Origin: Rikenellaceae bacterium
GTDB lineage: Bacteria; Bacteroidota; Bacteroidia; Bacteroidales; UBA932
Reading direction: 5' to 3'
Assembly: GCA_900769145.1 (NCBI GenBank)
Contig: CAAGFN010000069.1
Coordinates: 1-41,333, forward strand
DNA: 41,333 nucleotides
Numbering within the stretch: position 1 is the first letter of the stretch; every line of letters starts with the position of its first letter. Below the pieces are notes generated by a model. That model had not been told where the DNA came from. It did no database searches and saw only the letters and a program-made list of their open reading frames with translations. This document shows positions 16,842-24,840 of this stretch, piece after piece. The position numbers were made by a program, and so were the translations under genes.

Positions 16842-17487
16842 TGACTTTATTCTTTTCGTTTGAAATGTATTCGCGGCACCATTGTTTCAATCCGCATTCG
16901 ACGCAGGCGGGTTTCCTGGCCGTGCATACATACCTGCCCAGAAGAATCAGCCAGTGGTGAGCACGGGCCCTTCTGTCCGCGCGAATATTGGCCTCAAGCT
17001 CCTTCTCCACCGCCTCCGGAGTCTTGCCGTCAGAAAGCCCGAGACGATGCGAAACCCTGAACACGTGGGTGTCAACAGCTATGACAGGCTTGTCGTAAAT
17101 GATTGATGCAATGACATTTGCGGTTTTTCTTCCCACTCCGGGCAGACTCATGAGCTCGTCAATGTCGGAGGGGACTTCGCCGCCGAATCTTTCGAGCAGC
17201 TGGCAGGCCATATCAATGAGATGCCTGGTCTTGCTGTTCGGATAGGAAATGCTTCTGATGTATGGAAACAGTTCCTCATAGCCGGCGCCGGCCATCTTCT
17301 CCGGCGTCGGGTATGCCTCGAACAATGCAGGCGTGGTCAAGTTGACCCTCTTGTCGGTGCATTGGGCCGAGAGAATCACGGCAACGAGGAGTTGGAACGG
17401 GCTGCCGTAATGCAACTCGGTCTCGGCTACCGGCATATTCTCCTCGAACCAGGATACGATTCCAGTATATCTTTCCTTCCTTGTCAT
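16810..17487 (-). CDS. nth: Endonuclease III
   Basis: This 225-residue enzyme is a bifunctional DNA glycosylase/AP lyase that removes oxidised pyrimidines in base excision repair. The helix-hairpin-helix LMSLPGVGRKTANVIAS holds the catalytic Lys121. The catalytic Asp139 lies in AVDTHVFRVSHRL. The iron-sulfur cluster loop is complete, with Cys188, Cys195, Cys198 and Cys204 in the spacing C-x6-C-x2-C-x5-C. A tail of about 20 residues extends past the cluster and is encoded in the overlap with the response regulator gene. The ATG overlaps the ftsE stop by four bases (ATGA). Confidence 0.97.
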   Translation of the reverse strand: MTRKERYTGIVSWFEENMPVAETELHYGSPFQLLVAVILSAQCTDKRVNLTTPALFEAYPTPEKMAGAGYEELFPYIRSISYPNSKTRHLIDMACQLLERFGGEVPSDIDELMSLPGVGRKTANVIASIIYDKPVIAVDTHVFRVSHRLGLSDGKTPEAVEKELEANIRADRRARAHHWLILLGRYVCTARKPACVECGLKQWCREYISNEKNKVNGKETDSDCR

Positions 17488-18176
17488 TTCATTTCAATGC
17501 AGGATTCGTTTCGGCACAATAGTACCCTTCCCGGATACTTTTCGTATATCGATTGATTGTGGGTTACCATGACGATGGCTGTCCCTTTCTCCTTGTTGAT
17601 GCCCGTGAGGAGTTTGAGGATGCCGTCGGCGGTATCGCTGTCGAGATTGCCTGTAGGTTCGTCAGCCAGTATTACGGCCGGGTCGTTCAGCAGGGATCTG
17701 GCGATGGCTATCCTCTGCTGCTCTCCTCCGGACAGCTGATGTGGCATCTTGTGGGCTTTATGAGCCATTCCCACACTCACAAGAACCTCGTTTATCCGCT
17801 TGGCTATCAGTTCCTTGTCCTTCCAACCCGTCGCCTTCAGGACAAACTCCAGGTTATCCTCCACGCTTCTGTCCATGAGCAGCTGGAAGTCCTGGAAGAC
17901 CACTCCGATTTTCCTTCTCAGGAATGGGATTTCCTTGTCCTTGATGGTGGAGACTTCGTAGCCGCAAATCCTGCAGCTTCCTTTGCCAAGCCTGTTTTCT
18001 GCAATGAGGGTTCTGATTATGGATGTCTTTCCTGTCCCCACCTTGCCGACAATATAAACCAAGTCTCCCTGGTAAACATCAATGTTGAGTCCATAGATGA
18101 CGGTGGATTCGGTGTTCATTATGTCCGCATCCCTGAAAGAGATGAGGGGCTCGGGACTGTTGTTGAACTCTTCCAT
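17484..18176 (-). CDS. ftsE: Cell-division ABC transporter ATPase FtsE
   Basis: The 230-residue ABC ATPase resembles FtsE, the cytoplasmic partner of FtsX that governs peptidoglycan hydrolases at the division site. Visible motifs are Walker A GKVGTGKT (about 44-51, with Val where many have Ser), the Q loop VFQDFQ, the signature LSGGEQQR, Walker B VILADEPTGNLD and the switch MVTHN. I chose the ATG at 18176 (MEEFNN) since family similarity begins soon after; ATGs at 18191 and 18224 are in frame. No ftsX is adjacent. The gene heads a run of overlapping minus-strand genes. LolD/MacB-type ATPases are related, but the sequence around the Q loop favours FtsE. Confidence 0.85.
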   Translation of the reverse strand: MEEFNNSPEPLISFRDADIMNTESTVIYGLNIDVYQGDLVYIVGKVGTGKTSIIRTLIAENRLGKGSCRICGYEVSTIKDKEIPFLRRKIGVVFQDFQLLMDRSVEDNLEFVLKATGWKDKELIAKRINEVLVSVGMAHKAHKMPHQLSGGEQQRIAIARSLLNDPAVILADEPTGNLDSDTADGILKLLTGINKEKGTAIVMVTHNQSIYEKYPGRVLLCRNESCIEMK

Positions 18177-18226
18177 ATAATATCTTTTCATGAAGTTCGT
18201 GATGTGCTTCATCGGGCTTCGCATCG

Positions 18227-18241
18227 AAGGGCAATGCCCTT
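18227..18241. promoter_or_regulatory. Hairpin in the ftsE/redoxin intergenic region
   Basis: AAGGGC pairs perfectly with GCCCTT around an AAT loop. It lies about 50 bases upstream of the ftsE start, probably inside its leader. No clear -7 box for ftsE is seen in the region. Confidence 0.25.
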
Positions 18242-18302
18242 GTCAGGCCACGAAATTACGCAAAAAATCCCAATTGCCAATACGGAGTCTGTATTTCTTT
18301 CC

Positions 18303-18310
18303 TATATTTG
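18303..18310 (+). promoter_or_regulatory. -7 box for the thioredoxin-like lipoprotein gene
   Basis: TATATTTG matches TAnnTTTG exactly. Transcription would begin near 18317, which is after the ATG at 18312 and supports the later ATG at 18330. A TTG at 18274-18276 is farther away than usual. Confidence 0.5.
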
Positions 18311-18329
18311 TATGCTTGCAGACATTGTT

Positions 18330-18851
18330 ATGAAGACAGAATCATTTATCGGATTTGCAGTGGCCCTCCTTTCGGCAACCCTGCTTTTCTCCTGTGTGAG
18401 AGACAGGGGGAATGGTGAGAACGGACTTGCTCCGGGAGACAAACTTCCTAAGTTCCAGGCTGTTATGAACGACGGTTCGGTTGTCGGCGTGCCTGAGGAT
18501 TTCAAAGGAAGAGTATCCTGTATCGTCTTTTTCAATACCGGATGCAAGGATTGCCGTGCGGAACTTCCGGTGATCCAGAAACTCCATGACGAATTTTCCG
18601 ATGTAGTCTTCCTCCTCGTGAGCAGGGCGGAGGAAAAGGCTTCTGTGGATGCCTGGTGGGAGGCCAATGGGATTGCCATGCCTTATTCCCCACAGCCTGA
18701 CAGGCGCATCTACGAACTCTTTGCAAAGTCCGTAATCCCGAGAATCTATATTTCAGATCATTCGGGGAAGATAGTGAACGCTTATTCTGACAGTCCTCTT
18801 CCAACTGAGGATGATCTGCGGAATGCCTTGTCAGCAATTCTGGGGGAATGA
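18330..18851 (+). CDS. TlpA/ResA-like thioredoxin-fold lipoprotein
   Basis: The 173-residue product has a lipoprotein signal peptide with the lipobox LLFSC (Cys22). The mature part is a redoxin domain opening with APGDKLPKFQ, with the CxxC active site GCKDC at Cys72 and Cys75 and a cis-proline region SVIPRIYI. It should act as a membrane-tethered thiol-disulfide reductase in the envelope. The reading frame is open far upstream, antisense to ftsE, but the promoter position, the lipoprotein signal and family similarity all place the start at 18330; ATG 18312 is the only near alternative. Its stop lies within a 14-base palindrome shared with the convergent next gene. Confidence 0.85.
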   Translation: MKTESFIGFAVALLSATLLFSCVRDRGNGENGLAPGDKLPKFQAVMNDGSVVGVPEDFKGRVSCIVFFNTGCKDCRAELPVIQKLHDEFSDVVFLLVSRAEEKASVDAWWEANGIAMPYSPQPDRRIYELFAKSVIPRIYISDHSGKIVNAYSDSPLPTEDDLRNALSAILGE

Positions 18852-18862
18852 ATAATTATTCA
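18849..18862. repeat. 14-base perfect palindrome holding two convergent stop codons
   Basis: The palindrome TGAATAATTATTCA contains the TGA of the thioredoxin-like gene (18849-18851) and, on the other strand, the TAA of the secreted-protein gene (18856-18858). The two genes end four bases apart. There is no T tract, so it is not a standard terminator. Confidence 0.6.
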
Positions 18863-20052
18863 GCAGGACTGAAAACATTCTCCGGACTGCCGGTCCACCT
18901 GTAGAGTCTCGCCTTGCAGTACTCCTTCCCGGTTTCCTTGTCCTTTCCGTTCTCTGAGATATACCAGAGTCCTTTTCCGAGAGGGCAGAGTCCGGTTGAA
19001 CCCCACTTGAATCTCCATCCGGTAATTCCTGTCGCCGCATCAGCTGACGGATTGATGAAATATGGCTCCTCTGGTTTCACCAGTTCAAGCTGCAGTACTT
19101 TCTTTCTGTCCCTGCCGCCAATGAGCGCAGCCTTGAACGGCTTCTGCAATGCTTTGAAAGCGAATAGATTATAATTCGGAAAATCGCTTTTCTTTCCCTT
19201 ATAGACGGCCAGGAAGAAGCAGTCAGTGTATTCGTCGTAGGCAAAGTTCTGGATTCCGTAGTTGGTATTGCCGGTGCGGAGGAAATATTCTTTCTCCGGC
19301 TTGTCAGGGCCTTCAGAATGCGTCTCGCCGAATATAACCGGTCTCGCCAGTTTCTCCAGCTTGTCCAAATCATATCTCTGGATTATCTGATAGTCATTGT
19401 CTGTCCTGTTCACATCACCGTATATGCCATAGCCCACGTACAGATAATTCTTCCCTGTATCCATTCTCCCTGACCGGCGCATATTGTATCGGGCAGCCTT
19501 CAGTTCGCCTATTGCCGGGCCTATGGCTACGCCGTCAATTCCGGAGCATCCGTACCTGTGCTCATAGTCCCCGGATTTGCTCCTGTAGGCATAATCCTCC
19601 ACCGCCTTCTTGATGCAGGCAGTCTTGAGAACATCATTCCCTTCCGGGTCCATTCCTATTCCTTCCAGGCGGTCAACATCAATCACTGCAATGAAGAATC
19701 TGCTGTCCGCCCTGCTTACTGTCTTGACATTCAGCGTCTTGGCGATACCTGCTCCGATTTCGTCGTCTTTGCATTCAAGCGACGCATATACTTTTCTTGT
19801 CTCGGGACTGAATGTCATTGCTCCGAGATGCCCCTGGATTCTGTCTATCGATGCCAGGATGTTCCCCTGCATGTCAGTCTTGACAAAGCGACTGGTGAAT
19901 GACATGTACATGCAGTTCTTCTCGCTGTCGTATGCGATTCCCTGTACGTGCTGTTCCTGTCCTGCAACCAGTACTGTTTCCGGAAGGTTTTGCGCATTGA
20001 TGGCAGAGGCAGCCAGGACAATGGCTGACAATAATGCTGTTATCTTTTTCAT
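18856..20052 (-). CDS. Secreted protein of unknown function, possibly beta-propeller
   Basis: I do not recognise a named family. The 398-residue product starts with a Sec signal peptide (MKKITALLSA, cleaved near INA-Q, about residue 20). The mature part has repeated short strands with motifs such as VQGIAYDSEKNCMY, AMTFSPETRKVY and IQNFAYDEYTDCFF. These are the G-x-A-x-D and YxSF-type blades seen in strictosidine-synthase or SMP-30-like beta-propellers that follow calls to secreted quinoprotein-like enzymes. That reading is tentative. The frame is open 40 codons further upstream, but the signal peptide and a -7 box 18 bases before ATG 20052 fix the start. It converges on the thioredoxin-like gene. 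Confidence 0.7.
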   Translation of the reverse strand: MKKITALLSAIVLAASAINAQNLPETVLVAGQEQHVQGIAYDSEKNCMYMSFTSRFVKTDMQGNILASIDRIQGHLGAMTFSPETRKVYASLECKDDEIGAGIAKTLNVKTVSRADSRFFIAVIDVDRLEGIGMDPEGNDVLKTACIKKAVEDYAYRSKSGDYEHRYGCSGIDGVAIGPAIGELKAARYNMRRSGRMDTGKNYLYVGYGIYGDVNRTDNDYQIIQRYDLDKLEKLARPVIFGETHSEGPDKPEKEYFLRTGNTNYGIQNFAYDEYTDCFFLAVYKGKKSDFPNYNLFAFKALQKPFKAALIGGRDRKKVLQLELVKPEEPYFINPSADAATGITGWRFKWGSTGLCPLGKGLWYISENGKDKETGKEYCKARLYRWTGSPENVFSPAE

Positions 20053-20070
20053 TTTTTGCTCAGTTTCTTC

Positions 20071-20078
20071 CAAATATA
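20071..20078 (-). promoter_or_regulatory. -7 box for the secreted-protein gene
   Basis: The minus strand reads TATATTTG, an exact TAnnTTTG, 18 bases before the ATG at 20052. A -33 element is not obvious. It is divergent from the argR promoter. Confidence 0.5.
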
Positions 20079-20098
20079 GAAAATATTCTTGATAACAG

Positions 20099-20129
20099 TT
20101 TGCGAATTTATTTTTATTGTATAAATTTG
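20099..20129 (+). promoter_or_regulatory. argR promoter
   Basis: TTTG at 20099-20102, a 19-base spacer and TAAATTTG at 20122-20129 form a full Bacteroidetes consensus promoter. Transcription should begin near 20136, about 22 bases before the argR ATG. It is the best promoter match in the window. Confidence 0.75.
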
Positions 20130-20157
20130 CAATGACTAGAATGAATATACTGAAACT

Positions 20158-20649
20158 ATGCAGCCGAAACAAGATCGATTAAAGAAAATAAGAGATATAA
20201 TTGCTTCCAACAAGGTAAACAATCAGGACTCAATCCTCGAAAAGCTCGCAGAGGAGGGCTATATCATTACCCAGGCCACTTTGTCCCGTGATTTGAAGAT
20301 TCTCAAGGTCTCCAAAACTCCTGACGGTGTCGGCGGCTATCATTATGTCCTTCCTGAGATGAGACTTATCTCCGACATAATGACCAAACACGCCGTGGCC
20401 TTCGGGCAGGATACGGTCTCCGGTGTCAAGAGCATTGAATTTTCGGGGCAGATGTGCGTCATAAAGACCAACCCCGGCTACGCCAACATGATTGGTTCGC
20501 TTGTGGACAATTCCCTTTCGCACAAACTTATGGGAACCATTGCAGGAGATGACACTCTGCTGCTTGTAATGCGTGTCCGCACCGATGTCAATGACATTTT
20601 GGCGGATCTCGATGTCCTCCTTCCGGGCATTTCCACACGCAGAATCTGA
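20158..20649 (+). CDS. argR: Arginine repressor ArgR
   Basis: The 163-residue protein is a full-length arginine repressor. The N-terminal winged helix includes ITQATLSRDLKILKV (about residues 36-50). The C-terminal oligomerisation and arginine-binding domain carries the hallmark GTIAGDDTLLLV (about 127-138). In other bacteria ArgR hexamers bind ARG boxes when arginine is abundant and repress biosynthesis. No arginine genes lie nearby, and I see no clear ARG box in its own promoter region. The gene sits behind a strong promoter, and is followed by an AT-rich hairpin at 20677. Confidence 0.95.
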   Translation: MQPKQDRLKKIRDIIASNKVNNQDSILEKLAEEGYIITQATLSRDLKILKVSKTPDGVGGYHYVLPEMRLISDIMTKHAVAFGQDTVSGVKSIEFSGQMCVIKTNPGYANMIGSLVDNSLSHKLMGTIAGDDTLLLVMRVRTDVNDILADLDVLLPGISTRRI

Positions 20650-20676
20650 GTTTCTGGACGGATAAGAAGATTTGTT

Positions 20677-20700
20677 GATAAAAACAGGGAATTTTTTATC
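20677..20700 (+). terminator. Possible weak terminator after argR
   Basis: GATAAAAA at 20677-20684 pairs with TTTTTATC at 20693-20700, with six T residues at 20692-20697. The stem is almost all A-T, so it would be weak. Otherwise the 210-base gap to the next gene holds only a -7 box at 20794 and AT-rich sequence. Confidence 0.35.
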
Positions 20701-20793
20701 CATAAGGTCGAATTTTTCTTCATATTTTGTCATTTTGTTATCTAAAAGGTAGCAGGCTTTTTCTTCGCTATACTCCTTTGATAAATATTTTTT

Positions 20794-20801
20794 TATATTT
20801 G
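20794..20801 (+). promoter_or_regulatory. -7 box for the 757-residue membrane protein gene
   Basis: TATATTTG matches TAnnTTTG. A TTTG at 20777-20780 is only 13 bases upstream, so the -33 box is unclear. Transcription would begin near 20808, about 50 bases before ATG 20860. Confidence 0.45.
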
Positions 20802-20859
20802 TGTCTCAGGAGTTTCGCCACATTATTGTAGATTTTGCCACTTTTAGTATTTGGTGAAA

Positions 20860-23133
20860 ATGGGAAGAAAGGCATTAATATACTGTGTTACAGCTCTTTG
20901 CATTCTCTTTATCGGGCTTGCGGCGGCTGTGGCGAGTTTGTATTCGGACAGAGGTGGTGAAGAAACCTTGTCCGATGAGGTTGTACGTTCCCGGGCCTCG
21001 TCTTCCAATCCACTCCTGAATGCCGTGCCTTCTGATGCGGCTTTGGTTTTCTCAGGCAATTCTTTGGAAAGGGGAGTCGGCATCGCTGCTGACAGTTGTT
21101 ATGTGTTCGGCAAGATTTTGTCCGGTGACTCGGAGCCGTTCCGGGAGTTTCTCACCCTCATTGACAAATATTCCTCTGAAAGAGGTCTTGGCCCTCTCAG
21201 GCATTCTCCTTTCTGCGTTTCCCTGCATTTCAGCGGCAAGGCTGTCCCTTTGCTTTGTTGCAGGGTGGGAAAAAGCATTGATGACATTCCTGCTGCGGCT
21301 GAAAGCCTGAAGTCTTTGGCGGCCGGCAAATCAATATTCGTCTCCTTCAAGCAGGTAAATCGTCATGACGATTCTTCATTCGGGGGAATCTGCGTAATGC
21401 TGGCATCCCCGTCCGAATCTCTGGTGCATTCGGCTGAGAGACATATTGACAGCCAGTCCTCTATACTTGATGCAAGGGAGTTCGCTTCTGTAGCTTCAAG
21501 CCTGAAAGGCGATTACCGTTTCTTTTTCGACCATAGTTATACAATGCGTACGGCGGCCTGCTTCCTGTCTGAAGATTTTAAGAGCAAGGCCCGCTTCCTT
21601 AACAGTTATTCAAGCTGGAGCGGTATTGCCGCAGAGAGCCTGGATGACGGGGAGGCGAGTCTTTACGGAGAGTCTTTCTCCAAAGGCTCCGTCTCCGACT
21701 TCGCAAATGTATTCAATGACCTTCAGCCAGGGCAGCGGCAGGCATTTTCTTTCTTTCCTGACTGTTCCGCCTGGGTTTCTGCATTGACCTTTTCGAGTTT
21801 CGGTGATTATTTCAAGGCCTACAACAATTATCTCGATGCTTCAGGCAAACTCAAGGACATGAAATATCTCCGTTACCTTGCCAGGAAGCAGAATGGCAGC
21901 GAGCCTGCACAGTGGGCCGACAGCCTTGGTATCCGGGAGGTGGCAGCTGCCGGGGTCAATGTAGGGGATTCCTTGGCCGGAATAGTTGCACTGCGTGTAT
22001 CCAATCCATCCGCCGGCCTGGTTTTTTCGGAAAAGTTGAATATGAAGAATTATTCCGGGGAGGCGCTTCCTACTGCTTATTCATCCTATCCTGCTCTTCT
22101 TTTTGGAAATCTCTTCAGCTGTACGGATACCTTGGCCATCATTTCCGGAGAATGGGTAGTTTTCGGCGGCAGACAGGCTTTGGCATTGTTCAAGAGAGGG
22201 AAGGATTATCGCTCCCTGAATGATTTCATGACCGGGTGCGGTGCTTCCGACATTTTCAGGAAAGAAGAGGCAGTGTTCTCATCATATTTCGCAATGACTG
22301 CGGACCATGCAGTTTCATATTTCAGCGAAAGCCTGGCGGACAATGTAGAAAGAGCTGTTTCAGGTATTACCTTCAGTCCTGTGGTATTTTGTCTATATCC
22401 TGGTTCTGGACACAGTTTCAGACTTGACGTGAGAAGGGTCAGGTCGAATGTCACCGGAGACAATCTTAATGCCATGCTCAGGGATACCGTAATCAATGTG
22501 CCGTCAGGCCCGTTCACAGTCCGGAATTGTGGCACAGGTAGGCAGAACAAATTGTCCCAGAACAAGAACAATTATTTGATTCTCAGCGAATTGGGCGGAA
22601 AAAGCCTGTGGGGTGTGCCGCTCAAGGCTCCAATCTGCGGGGCAGTGGCTGAGGTTGACTATTTCGACAACGGGAAGATACAGTTCCTCCTGGCTGCGGG
22701 AGATGAACTCCTGCTTATTGACAGGCTGGGACGCTATGTCAGGCCATTCCCGGTCAAGCTTCCGGCCAAGGTCGTGCTTGGCCCTGCCGTATATGAGACG
22801 GGAGACGGGAAGACGGTTGTTGTAATTCATCCGGGCAACAGGATCGGCATGTATTCCATTGACGGGAAGCCGAGAACCTGGTGGAGGGGTATCTCGTTGA
22901 ACGAGACGGTAAAGCAGCTCCCGGAAGTCATCTCTTCTGCCGGTGTATCTTATTGGCTTGCAAGAACTTCCGAGGCGGCGTACATAATCCCGTTTGAAGG
23001 AGGTGAACCGCTTTCTCCATCAGCTGGAGACAAGCGGCTCCGCCCTGATGCGGAAGTGAAGGCTGTAAAGGACGGCATTGTTTCGGCTGTCTGCCTTGAC
23101 GGAAAGGAGAGAAACATAAAATTGACAAGATAA
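20860..23133 (+). CDS. Large membrane-anchored protein of unknown function
   Basis: I do not recognise this 757-residue protein with confidence. It has one N-terminal membrane helix (about residues 5-27) with a short basic lead, then a large extracytoplasmic part and no lipobox. Residues about 45-550 are a mixed alpha/beta region with many serines and a motif SNPLLNAVPSDAAL after the anchor, of the general kind seen in Bacteroidota DUF3352-type proteins. The last 200 residues look like beta-propeller or quinoprotein-like blades (DELLLIDRLGRYV, NRIGMYSIDGKP). ATG 20860 is preferred to the TTG and GTG just upstream. The acyl-CoA synthetase paralogue begins 14 bases after its stop, so the two are probably one operon. 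Confidence 0.7.
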   Translation: MGRKALIYCVTALCILFIGLAAAVASLYSDRGGEETLSDEVVRSRASSSNPLLNAVPSDAALVFSGNSLERGVGIAADSCYVFGKILSGDSEPFREFLTLIDKYSSERGLGPLRHSPFCVSLHFSGKAVPLLCCRVGKSIDDIPAAAESLKSLAAGKSIFVSFKQVNRHDDSSFGGICVMLASPSESLVHSAERHIDSQSSILDAREFASVASSLKGDYRFFFDHSYTMRTAACFLSEDFKSKARFLNSYSSWSGIAAESLDDGEASLYGESFSKGSVSDFANVFNDLQPGQRQAFSFFPDCSAWVSALTFSSFGDYFKAYNNYLDASGKLKDMKYLRYLARKQNGSEPAQWADSLGIREVAAAGVNVGDSLAGIVALRVSNPSAGLVFSEKLNMKNYSGEALPTAYSSYPALLFGNLFSCTDTLAIISGEWVVFGGRQALALFKRGKDYRSLNDFMTGCGASDIFRKEEAVFSSYFAMTADHAVSYFSESLADNVERAVSGITFSPVVFCLYPGSGHSFRLDVRRVRSNVTGDNLNAMLRDTVINVPSGPFTVRNCGTGRQNKLSQNKNNYLILSELGGKSLWGVPLKAPICGAVAEVDYFDNGKIQFLLAAGDELLLIDRLGRYVRPFPVKLPAKVVLGPAVYETGDGKTVVVIHPGNRIGMYSIDGKPRTWWRGISLNETVKQLPEVISSAGVSYWLARTSEAAYIIPFEGGEPLSPSAGDKRLRPDAEVKAVKDGIVSAVCLDGKERNIKLTR

Positions 23134-23147
23134 CAATTTATATCAAT

Positions 23148-24803
23148 ATGGAATTTCATTCAGTAAACAAAATCTTGGAGAAGAGTTTCAGAACTAACTG
23201 GGACCGTCCTGCCTTGTCAAATTACAAGGGACAGGATCTCGCCTATAGGGATGTGGCAAGAAGAATTGCCAAACTTCACATCGCTTTCGAACAATGTGGA
23301 CTTCAGAAGGGTGACAAGGTTGCCCTTTGCGCAAGGAACCAGGCCAACTGGGGAGTATCTTTCCTCGCCGCATTGACTTACGGAGCCGTTCCTGTTCCTA
23401 TTCTCCACGAATTCAAGCCGGAGAATATCCATCACCTTGTAAATCATTCGGAAGCCAAGGTGCTTTTCGTGGATGACGTGATTTGGGAGAACCTTTCCGA
23501 GGCTGAAATGCCCGGGCTCTATGTCGTAGTACAGATAAACAATCTGAGTTTCCTCTATTCCAGGACTCCTGAGATGGCTGCCGTCAGGGAGCATCTCAAT
23601 GAGAGTTTCGGCCGCAAGTATCCCAATAACTTCGGCCCGGATGACCTTGACTATTACGAGGACAGTGCGGATGAACTCGCTATAATTAACTATACATCAG
23701 GAACTTCCGGATTTTCGAAAGGCGTTATGGTGCCTTATCGTGCCATCTATTCCAATATTGAGTTCGCACACGTCCAGGCAATGCCAGAATTGGGTAATGA
23801 GTCAGACGTGGTTTCAATGCTTCCGTCCGCACACATGTACGGACTGATGTTCGAGTTCCTCGATGAGATGACGGTTGGTGCTCACGTTCATTTCCTTACA
23901 AGGGTGCCGAGCCCGAAGATTATCATGCAGGCATTTGCCGATATCAAGCCTCATGTCATCATTGCAGTTCCTCTTATCATAGAGAAGGTTTACAAGTCCA
24001 AACTCAAGCCTATCATTGACCGCAACAAGATGATAATGAGCCTCCCTATCATTGACAAGGTTATCCAGAAGAAGATGCTCAAGGAACTTACTGCCGCATT
24101 CGGAGGCAAGTTCTATGAGGTCATAATCGGAGGAGCTGCATTCAATCCTGAAGTGGAGTCCTTCTTCAAGAAGATAGGTTTTCCTCTCACGGTAGGCTAC
24201 GGAATGACGGAGTGCGCTCCGATTATCGGATATGCTGACTGGAAGGACGCTCGTCTGCAGTCCTGCGGACGCAGTGTGATGAATATGGAGGTGCGTATTG
24301 ACTCGGCTGATCCGGAGAATGTCCCTGGCGAGATTCAGGTCAAGGGACCGAATGTCTTCCTCGGATATTACAAGAACGAGCAGGCCACTGCTGATGTGTT
24401 CACCGATGACGGATGGTTCCGTACCGGAGACATGGGTGTCATTGACAAGGAAGGTTTCCTTTATATCCGCGGCCGCTCCAAGTGCATGATTCTCGGACCT
24501 TCCGGACAGAATATCTATCCGGAGGAGATTGAGGCAGTTGTGAACAACGTTACCTATGTGGTTGATTCACTGGTAATTGAGGATCACGGAAATCTCGTTT
24601 CCCTGATATTCCCTGACTATCATCAGGCTGAACTGGACGGCCTTTCCAAGGAGCAGCTCGAGGAGAGAATCAATGCAACTCTCCCTGAAATCAACAAGCA
24701 GGTTCCTAACTATGCGAAGATTTCCAAGATAGAATTCCTCCCTGAGGATTTCGAAAGAACACCTAAGAGGAGTATCAAGCGTTATCTGTATCAGAGAAAT
24801 TAG
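23148..24803 (+). CDS. AMP-dependent synthetase/ligase, long-chain acyl-CoA synthetase-like (paralogue 2)
   Basis: The 551-residue protein is a clear paralogue of the one at 4079. It keeps the phosphate loop YTSGTSGFSKG (182-192), YGMTE, RTGDMG and the hinge RGRSKCMI. The C-terminal A10 motif reads RTPKRSIKR, again with a serine (Ser542) where ANL enzymes hold the catalytic lysine. The two proteins share the layout of their N-terminal and substrate regions (MYGLMFEFL, SPKIIMQAF versus SPTLLLSAM), so they diverged after duplication. It is expected in the cytosol or at the inner membrane. The partner gene upstream is a large membrane-anchored protein. The last 12 codons are partly repeated downstream in a 22-bp tandem duplication. 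Substrate and activity remain open. Confidence 0.85.
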   Translation: MEFHSVNKILEKSFRTNWDRPALSNYKGQDLAYRDVARRIAKLHIAFEQCGLQKGDKVALCARNQANWGVSFLAALTYGAVPVPILHEFKPENIHHLVNHSEAKVLFVDDVIWENLSEAEMPGLYVVVQINNLSFLYSRTPEMAAVREHLNESFGRKYPNNFGPDDLDYYEDSADELAIINYTSGTSGFSKGVMVPYRAIYSNIEFAHVQAMPELGNESDVVSMLPSAHMYGLMFEFLDEMTVGAHVHFLTRVPSPKIIMQAFADIKPHVIIAVPLIIEKVYKSKLKPIIDRNKMIMSLPIIDKVIQKKMLKELTAAFGGKFYEVIIGGAAFNPEVESFFKKIGFPLTVGYGMTECAPIIGYADWKDARLQSCGRSVMNMEVRIDSADPENVPGEIQVKGPNVFLGYYKNEQATADVFTDDGWFRTGDMGVIDKEGFLYIRGRSKCMILGPSGQNIYPEEIEAVVNNVTYVVDSLVIEDHGNLVSLIFPDYHQAELDGLSKEQLEERINATLPEINKQVPNYAKISKIEFLPEDFERTPKRSIKRYLYQRN

Positions 24804-24824
24804 TTATCTGTATCGAAGAAATTG
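24781..24824. repeat. 22-bp tandem duplication over the stop codon of paralogue 2
   Basis: Bases 24781-24802 and 24803-24824 match at 19 of 22 positions, each starting GTTATCTGTATC. The first copy holds the final codons and TAG stop of the acyl-CoA synthetase-like gene. The second lies in the gap before the dCMP deaminase gene, ending at the start of its -7 box. Confidence 0.7.
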
Positions 24825-24826
24825 AC

Positions 24827-24834
24827 TATATTTG
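24827..24834 (+). promoter_or_regulatory. -7 box directly before the dCMP deaminase gene
   Basis: TATATTTG matches TAnnTTTG and ends six bases before the ATG at 24841. Transcription would start at or next to the start codon, giving a leaderless or nearly leaderless transcript. No good -33 box is seen, and cotranscription from upstream is also possible. Confidence 0.4.
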
Positions 24835-24840
24835 CAATCT

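Noticed and set aside
17553..18329. Long 5' extension of the thioredoxin-like gene antisense to ftsE
   Set aside because: The lipoprotein signal peptide and the -7 box place the start at 18330; the upstream part is a shadow of ftsE.
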